Shown here one piece after another: positions 57,132 through 64,000 of a DNA stretch of 64,000 nucleotides. A model generated the notes under the pieces. The model was not told where the DNA came from and searched no databases. It worked only from the letters and a program-made list of their open reading frames with translations. The stretch's first letter is position 1. Each line of letters begins with the position of its first letter. The translations under genes were made by a program, and so were the position numbers. Origin of the DNA: Mytilisepta virgata (taxonomy: Eukaryota > Mollusca > Bivalvia > Mytilida > Mytilidae); NCBI GenBank assembly GCA_028015205.1, contig CM051514.1:47012150-47076149 (forward strand), in the 5' to 3' direction.

Positions 57132-57404
57132 TTTAAAGAGAAATAAAATTTTTTTTTTTAGATATTTTTAAAGACACATTGTACTCATCTATTATTTTCT
57201 TGAAAATCTATAAATCTATATCATTTCATAATTAGTTTTTCTTACTTAACATAACGTAGGTATTTTATATCTATCTGGCATTTAATTATCTTGAATGATT
57301 TTAAAAAATAGATTGATTTAAACCGAGACTTTTTATTGTATATTTTTCGGCCCCATATAAATTCGAAATACAGAGCTACATTTCCACCAGTAATCCTTTG
57401 ATGA

Positions 57405-58025
57405 TTAGGTATGATGTCATCGAAGACTAATCTAGCGTTGTTTGACAAGGACATGTTCTAACATTCTCAACCACGTTTACATTATTGAGCAGCACGGCGG
57501 TTGTCTTGCAAGTAGCAGGAACTGCTCACCCTTCCGGAGCACCTGGGTTCACCCCCATTTTTTGTGGAGTTCGTGCTGCTCGTTTCTGTGTGTACTTTTT
57601 GGTTTTTAGTGTTGTTTGTTACTTTGTCTTTTGTTGTCATTTTAGTGTTTCGGGTTGTGTTTTATGTCTACAGACTTCCCCTCTTTCGACAATTCGGTAT
57701 TTCAACTTTTTCTTACTTTTAGAACATACGCAATTGTTAACTGAAATGCTCAGACCTTTTTTAAAACTTCAACTTTTTCATTAGGGATTTCTAGAGCATG
57801 CATGTGGAACAAGATGTAAAATCACAGTAAACGGTAAGGTGTGCTGTATCACGCAATTCCGTTGTAGTATTGATACAATGGCAGCATCTCTCAGGATCGT
57901 TTTGTTGATCAATACATATACAGACACCCGCTGTGCTGCTCGTTAATGTAAACGTGGGTCAGAATGTTAGAACATGACCCTGTCAAACAACGCTAAATTA
58001 GTCTTCAATGACATCATACCTAACA
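57405..58025. mobile_element. Foldback element with ~100-bp arms enclosing a bivalve-type repeat
   Basis: The left arm 57405-57505 (TTAGGTATGATGTCAT, GAAGACTAATCTAGCGTTGT, TTGACAAGGACATGTTCTAA, CATTCTCAACCACGTTTACA, GAGCAGCACGGCGGTTGTC) is inverted at 57922-58025 (GACACCCGCTGTGCTGCTC, TGTAAACGTGGGTCAGAATG, TTAGAACATGACC, ACGCTAAATTAGTCTTC, ATGACATCATACCTAA). The interior includes CTGCTCACCCTTCCGGAGCA, CCTGGGTTCACCCCCA and GTGGAGTTCGTGCTGCT, text that I know as common in mussel DNA. Frames 57242-57454 and 57485-57784 are readings of it. Confidence 0.8.
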
Positions 58026-58059
58026 ACATCAACCTTATTCTTGATAACGCGAGATCTTA

Positions 58060-58245
58060 ATATCTATATGTATTGATCAACAAAACGAGCAAACTCTTAT
58101 ATATAGTAAGATCTCACGTTCTTAAGAGTAAGTTTGTGGTTTAGGGTTTGCTCGGTTTGTTGATCAATACATACCGGGTATAGTAAGTTTTCACATTCTC
58201 AAGAGTAAGGTTATGGTTTAGAGTTTGTTAGTTTTGTTGATCATT
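58060..58245. repeat. Inverted and direct repeats around TTGTTGATCAATACATA
   Basis: TGTATTGATCAACAAAACGA then GCAAACTCT at about 58066 is inverted at about 58143-58172 (GGGTTTGCTCGGTTTGTTGA then TCAATACATA). A direct copy of about 75 bases follows: TATAGTAAGATCTCACGTTC, TTAAGAGTAAG against TATAGTAAGTTTTCACATTC, TCAAGAGTAAGG. The TGATCAA core also occurs at 57905 inside the preceding foldback. Confidence 0.75.
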
Positions 58246-58249
58246 TATT

Positions 58250-59650
58250 TTCTTTCCTTTATTTTTTGCTTTAAAGTTGGGGCCTCCTCCGCCTCAAAAG
58301 AATTTACGGCCGTGCCAAATTGATTCTGACAAGGAGTACATTAAACTGGAATTGTCGGGATATTGGAATTTCTATATTCGACAATATATTTGTTGAGTTT
58401 GGAGGACAGATCTTTCGACATACAATCTGAGTGATAGTATGGGGACATTGATACAGCCAATCAGGTTTTATATTTTCGTATCGGAGGTTTAATTCTGGTA
58501 GTGGACGGTAATTAAAGGGACACTGAAATCAAATCGTGATGATTTTAACTTTCCAATTGTGAATTTCCCCTTTCTTAGCAGTACATTCCAGTCTGGTCTA
58601 TGAAAGTGGATCTGTTACGTCGTAAACGTGAAATGTAGAAAGCTAGATAAAATTTACGTGCGGCACACTATTTTACTAAAATATTGCAAAAAATGGAAAA
58701 AATCCAAATTTTTACAAAATTTAGGGATAGTCGAACAATATTTATTCTTAATTTCTTGAAAACTGAAGAATTAGGGACGAATTTTCAGCATTGTTTCAAA
58801 ATGAAGCGGCAAACAATCTTTTTTCATCTTTTTTCTTCAAATTTACATAGTACAGAAATCGTAGCGGCGAAATCCAAAGACCTAAAGATGAATTTGGTGT
58901 GGCCTTACTGTTTTTGATATCGAATTGTTTCTTTCATCTCCTCATGTATTCCTATTAAAAGTTAAAGGTGATATTAATATAAAATTAAGTTGAATTTTCA
59001 AACTATATTACGTTGTAACTTCTCTTTATGTCTTCAAAACGTTTGTCATCTTTCAAACAAATAATCAGATTTCATAATGAGCAATCTCCTTAATCATCAT
59101 ATTATTTCCTTTAAATGATCTGAATGGCGATCTGCATGGGTGAACGGAACATTTTACGCGCTACTGATCGCCATTTTTATAGCTTTAATGGATGAATTGG
59201 TCCGATTCAGAAATGTTGGACACATGCTAACAGGAAACTGTCATAATATTAATATTGTTGCAACTTTAGATGACCGGACCATACAATTATATAATTAGCC
59301 GAAGATAAACTTGTAAAGGTTTATTGAGATATTTATAGGCTTTTTATAATAACTAATTTATAAACACACGTGAGCTTGTCACGTGCGCGGTAAATAAGTT
59401 TCTCGTACGTGACAGTTTTAAGAAAAAAATTATGAGCAAAACGATTAATGTTTTATGTGAAGGAGAACATATATTGGGTAAATGTCATATTTGTTAATTT
59501 TTTAATATCCCATGCATCCATAAAAAATCGCTAGAAAAAAGTAATAATTATTGAAATGACATTCAATGTAGCCGGAAAATTCCTTTAAATTAAAAAATGA
59601 ATATGAAGAAAACACTGTTCTTTTCTTGTTATTAGTGTTGGGTCCTGGTA
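58250..59650. other. Intergenic stretch, no supported gene
   Basis: The 77-aa frame 58684-58917 is unsupported. 59090-59410 includes GGCGATCTGCATGG and GATCGCCATTT, a short inverted pair, and CACGTG at two places (59368, 59381). Otherwise nothing recognised. Confidence 0.35.
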
Positions 59651-59655
59651 CCAAA

Positions 59656-59692
<37 letters not shown>

Positions 59693-59803
59693 ACACACCA
59701 AAAAACAAAACAAAACAAACATAAAAAACAACACAGAACAAAAAAAAAAAAAAAACAAAAAAAAAAACAAAAAAACAAAAAAACAAAAACAAAAACAAAA
59801 ACA
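59656..59803 (+). repeat. A-rich simple repeat, (CAAAA)n and A-run
   Basis: About 34 A followed by CACACACC and AAAACA-type units. The phenylalanine-rich minus-strand frames 59502-59804 are artefacts of it. Possibly the poly-A end of a plus-strand retrotransposed copy. Confidence 0.9.
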
Positions 59804-59804
59804 T

Positions 59805-60735
59805 GTTAAGTTTTCCCTATTTTCTTTTATTCAGTTAAATCACATAACGATGTAAACGGCTTATTTCTGCTCTATTAAATAAAGTCACTGGAAAGAATAG
59901 GTGTAATTGTTAATTATATTGCTTTGTTTTGTTTTCTTTAACCTCAGGATGATTCAAACATTGCTTAAACAAAATTTGTACTAATTCGGGACACTATAAG
60001 GTCGAAATTTAGGCAAACATGAATGAAATATACGCAGAAAGCAGAAAATCTACTCTCGGTTCAAAAACTTGAGCGTCCTAGCATTGGAAAAGACAGCAAA
60101 GGAAACTTAAGGTGCTATTAGCGTCTGTATTAATACTTTTGAGATATTATTTAGACCACCAACCCCCCAAAAATGACTCCATATGGTTTATGTGAGTTTT
60201 AGTTTTATTTTTCTATCTTTGAGTTCTACGTCACGTTGTACTAATTATAAATTGAAACTCTGTTGTATTTATATGGATTCACTGTTTCTGAATATGATAT
60301 GGGGGATTCATACCCAATACAAAAATCCCTACACATGTATGTCCAAACAAAGGATGCTGTTTTCTTGATCTCAGTCACAGTGAGGCCTTTAGCATTAAGA
60401 AAAGTTAAAAATAATGAATTAAATAAAACTGGAAAAGTAAATAAAGAAAAAAAAATAAGTATGAAATAAATAAAAATATAAAAGAAATAAATTGAAATAA
60501 CATAAAATAAATCACGACCAAAGCCAAAATATGAAAAGCCGGAACAGTTTTTCAAAATCTCCAACTTATGGTGAAAGGGCGAAAACTCCTATCAGCCTCC
60601 ACTCGATAAAATATTAAGGACGATAGCTCCGTTAACAATAAAATATTTATTTGCCAACACACCTTCTCAGTTTTAATGCTTTCTGCATACAAGATTATAA
60701 AATTCATATTATACTAGTAACAAGCACAAACTCCG
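59805..60735. other. Intergenic stretch, no supported gene
   Basis: Frames 60183-60564 overlap on both strands and lack motifs. AT-rich. Confidence 0.4.
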
Positions 60736-60739
60736 ATTG

Positions 60740-61175
60740 AGTCTCATTTTGGTTCTCAATATTTTAGGCCTTGAGTTGTACATCGACGAAATGTGCACAT
60801 TTTGTGCATCAAAATTGTTATCAAAGAATTTATTTATACCACTGAGTCGATGCCACTGCTGGTGGACTCCAAGTCCCCGAGGGTATCCCCAGCTCAGTTG
60901 CTAGTATTTACATACTAGCTCGAAATTTCCTGATTCAAAATTGTAAAATTTGTGAAAACTAAGATCTCCCTCGGGCATACATGTAGCTCTGTCCTTAGGT
61001 GGTTTTGACTTTATCCCTTTTGGTAATTTTGGTATTTTGAATTTCCACTTAAACCTTTTGGATTGTTGTTTTGGTTCTCAATATTTTAGGCTTCGAGCAC
61101 AATTGATGAGTGGTAAATTGGCGAAATTTGCACAGCTTATGCATCAAAATTGGCATCAATAAATTCATGTCAAAG
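60740..61175 (-). repeat. Dispersed repeat of the CTGAGCTGGGGATACC family, two tandem pieces
   Basis: Reverse orientation of the 12245-12665 copy. CCGAGGGTATCCCCAGCTCA then GTTG, TTAGGTGGTTTTGACTTTAT, TTTTGGATTGTTGTTTTGG, CTCAATATTTTAGGC, ATTGATGAGTGGTAAATTGG and GCATCAAAATTGGCATCAAT. The block TTTTGGTTCTCAATATTTTA.. to ..TGTGCATCAAAATTG occurs twice (60750 and 61070), so the end of the element is duplicated. Confidence 0.75.
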
Positions 61176-61179
61176 TCTA

Positions 61180-62305
61180 TAATGTAATAATATTTGTATG
61201 CCTGTGTCCAGTGAGCTCAGAATCGGCTAATAATTTTCTTTTCTATAAAGAAAATATAATTTAATGATTAGCATATTACTGAAAAACACTAAATTTGCAT
61301 ATATGTAAAAAAAAATGCACCCCTGTGTAAATACGTGCCATATGAATCGGGTAGTGTCGGAGAAAGAAAGACAACTCAAATAGAAAATTGTGACAGAAAT
61401 GGTCTCGTACTCCAGTTTTTACTCGGCATCTGAACGTACCAGAAAAGCCCGTTTTTGATAGAAACAATTAATTGTCTGTGATCTTTAAGGATTATCAGAA
61501 GCCAATATGTATCCACAACCGATATTCTGTAGTAATTCTGTTAAAAGTACTCTGTGTCGCAATGATCTCTCGTAAAAATTTGGGAAATTTATTTCTGTAT
61601 ACTATATGCATGTTTTATAGTGAGACGGCCAAGAAAACATGAACTATTTTTAAAGCTAAAATGAGAACATTTTCTAGCTAGTGTCACCCTTGTTCTAGTA
61701 TTCATGCTGTTTTGACTTTTAATTTGTAGTGTGTTTTATAGAAGAAAGGTCAACATAGAATAATCATGATAAAGAGACTAAAGTATTCCAACATGCGTTT
61801 TACAGAAGTAGATATGATTTAAGTTAGAGGAGGCGCAACATTAACATATTTCCCCCAAGCATATCGATGCATATCATTAGCAGTATTTTATGGCCCTTTT
61901 GTCATCTTTTAGTAGACATATTGTGGGTTTTCAAATCTTTTGTCAACTTTAGAGGGGACGTGAACCGGTTGTGCACCCGTCTGAATCTATACCTAGTTTA
62001 TTCCCCTCGGTGATTTAAATGTCTATATGGAGTAGTCAGACTAGGCCGACTCCTCTCTTCTGTTTTTATTTTTGTGCTCTTTTTTACTTCATGAAATTTG
62101 TTTTTATTTGTAATGCTGTACCAAATTATACCAAATTGTGTTACATAATTAGATAAGATTTATAAAAAACAAATAAAATTCTTTGATAGGAAGGAAATAA
62201 TGCAATATTTCATTTTCCATTACAAAAAAAAACAATAATATTAAAATTAGTCTGGTAAGCTTCTTTGTATTTAAATAAAGTTTATAGAACGTTGATTATA
62301 CACTG
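61180..62305. other. Intergenic stretch, no supported gene
   Basis: AT-rich, no family recognised. Frame 61276-61467 is unsupported. Confidence 0.4.
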
Positions 62306-62307
62306 CA

Positions 62308-62862
62308 TGCACATATATTTACGAACTCAGTGTTCATGTACATGTACTTACGACCTTAATGTTCATACATGTACTTGCGAACTCAGTGTTCATGTATAAG
62401 TACTTTAGAATTTAAAGTTCACATCCAGGTACTTGCGATCTGAATGTTCATGTTCATGTACTTACAAATTCGATGTGGATGTACAGGTTTACTTACGAAC
62501 TCAATGTATACATGTATACATGTACTATGAACTCAATCTTCAGGTAGATGTTCCTTTACATGTAATTACGAACTCAATGTTGACGTACAAATACATACGA
62601 ACTCAATGTTCACGTACAAGTAGGTACGAATTCAATGTTCACGTACAAGTACGTACGAACTCAATGGTTACGTACAAGTACGTACGAACTCATTGTTCAC
62701 GTATAATTACATACGTACTCAATGTTCACGTACAAGTACGTACGAACTCATTGTTCATGTACAATTACATACGTACTCAATGTTCACGTACAAGTACGTA
62801 CGAACTCAATGTTCACGTACAAGTACGTACGAACTCAATGTCCATGTACAAGTACTCATGAA
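62308..62862 (+). repeat. 29-bp minisatellite, about 19 units
   Basis: The unit TACGAACTCAATGTTCACGT then ACAAGTACG is uniform from about 62570 to 62850 and decays towards 62308. Since 29 is not a multiple of 3 the unit is read in all three phases, giving overlapping frames (62433-62861, 62693-62899, 62722-62982) that repeat the same peptides; none is a gene. Each unit holds overlapping palindromes TACGTA/ACGT and GTAC. Confidence 0.93.
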
Positions 62863-64000
62863 ACATACAATTTATCCTTGGCGAGGTCATCAAATATAAG
62901 AAAATGCTACAGGCGTGTTAACTCGATAAGAAAGAAAACATATACCACAGAGCATAGAAATGGTATAATGTTTTATAACTAAATCTGATTTATCCATCAG
63001 CCGTCTGTTAATACTATTAAACACATCTTTAAGGGAACGGATCATCAAACATTCGGGGGTAAAATATGACAAACTTTGAGATAATGAACATTATAAAGCC
63101 AAAATATTTATAAATATGCATCATATTTTACGCATCTGTGCTATCCGTTACAGTGGAAGTAACCTATAAATTTAAAATAAATAAAAAGCTAGCAAAATCT
63201 GGAAGCTGTACAAAATACTAGATAATGACATGTAAAGTAGCACAACGGATTTATTTTGGTTTATTTACTTGTATTGTACACTCAGTGGCGATAAAGGCAT
63301 TGTCAATTAAAGTATTTCAAATACAAATATATTTTTTTCAATAACTATAGTCATGATGTTTTGTTTTTTTTTTTAGTCAAATCTTATTGAAATTTGTTGG
63401 ACAAGAAATATCTATAATCTTTACTGACCAGTTCAAAATATTTTGAAAATACATTTGTAAACAAATATTGGTTCTTTACATAATTATCACATTAAATGTA
63501 GGTAATTTTGGCCGATATGAATTCTCGAAAAAGTGAATTATACAAGATGTTTTAAATCAGGAACTGTATATGAAGGGGACATGAATATATATATGTACAG
63601 TCTTTGTAAATTGACAGATAGTATTATATAGACCCTGTTTAAATCAGCCTAAAAAAATTTAAACATTTCTAGAAAATAAAACAGTACACATTTCATAATA
63701 ATTGGAAAAGAAATAACATCAGGACAGCGTTAATATATAAAAATTCACAATTTGGACCTCCTGTTTATGGTCACAGCGTGTCATTTAATGTTAAATTTTC
63801 CTCTATTCTTTCTCAGTTTTGTCCAAATGATATTTTACCTTGTAATTCACATTAACTATAATTAATAAATATGATTTTCCATCTAACACATCAGATGTAC
63901 ATGTATATACAAATTAAAATATTTACATATATTATCATGTAAAAATTGTGAAATGTTTAGAAAGATTTCATTACTAGCCGTCCGTTAGTCTTTTATAACT
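62863..64000. other. Intergenic stretch to window end
   Basis: AT-rich DNA with nothing recognised. Confidence 0.4.

Noticed and set aside
59502..59804. Phenylalanine-rich minus-strand protein
   Set aside because: Translation of an A-run and CAAAA simple repeat.
62433..62982. Three long overlapping frames
   Set aside because: All are translations of the 29-bp minisatellite in its three phases.

Overview
The window looks like nuclear DNA from a lophotrochozoan animal, most likely a bivalve mollusc and perhaps a mytilid mussel. The reasons are a high A+T content, short intron-split genes with GT-AG junctions, no bacterial-style gene packing, and many dispersed repeats of the SINE, LINE, foldback and minisatellite kinds that I associate with mussel genomes. 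Genus-level assignment is inference. Almost every long open frame here is chance or repeat-derived; only three spliced protein-coding genes can be defended, plus a few weak candidates.

The core of the window is a head-to-head pair of Ptf1a-family bHLH transcription factor genes. A divergent member (203 aa) lies on the minus strand at 13521-14561, and a close Ptf1a ortholog (214 aa) lies on the plus strand at 35691-38281. Each has two exons and a phase-1 intron at the same place in the protein. In both, exon 1 encodes the bHLH and exon 2 encodes the two tryptophan motifs that in vertebrate Ptf1a contact RBPJ/Su(H). Both promoters carry the same ordered block (GCACGCGACAA, then CCAAT/ATTGG, then CTGG, then CACGTGCC, then a TATGATA-type TATA element), with CACGTG 118 and 123 bp before the ATG. 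They read as an ancient inverted duplication that kept its core promoter. The Ptf1a ortholog is also enclosed by two inverted copies of a ~190 bp sequence (35124-35315 and 38534-38718).

A third gene, at 5330-5944 on the plus strand, encodes a 62-aa secreted peptide: a clear signal peptide followed by a Gly/Tyr/Trp/Pro-rich mature chain. Its two coding exons are too short to stand out as open frames. A possible non-coding first exon with a TATA-like element lies at about 3868-3940.

Region by region: 0-13 kb holds the secreted-peptide gene, a tRNA-derived SINE and a truncated second copy, a LINE tail, a diverged tandem block and a 391-bp TTAA-flanked MITE. 13-36 kb is the Ptf gene pair with its 21 kb shared intergenic space, which contains a 1.6-kb 35-bp minisatellite, several foldback elements, LINE fragments and one quieter, less AT-rich stretch at 20.7-22.0 kb that could hold regulatory elements. 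39-64 kb is gene-poor and repeat-rich: hairpin elements at 48.2, 52.5 and 57.4-58.0 kb, a 1.3-kb long-inverted-repeat element at 52.0-53.3 kb and a 29-bp minisatellite at 62.3-62.9 kb. A CpG-bearing promoter-like stretch at 49.7-50.2 kb ends in a possible short first coding exon.
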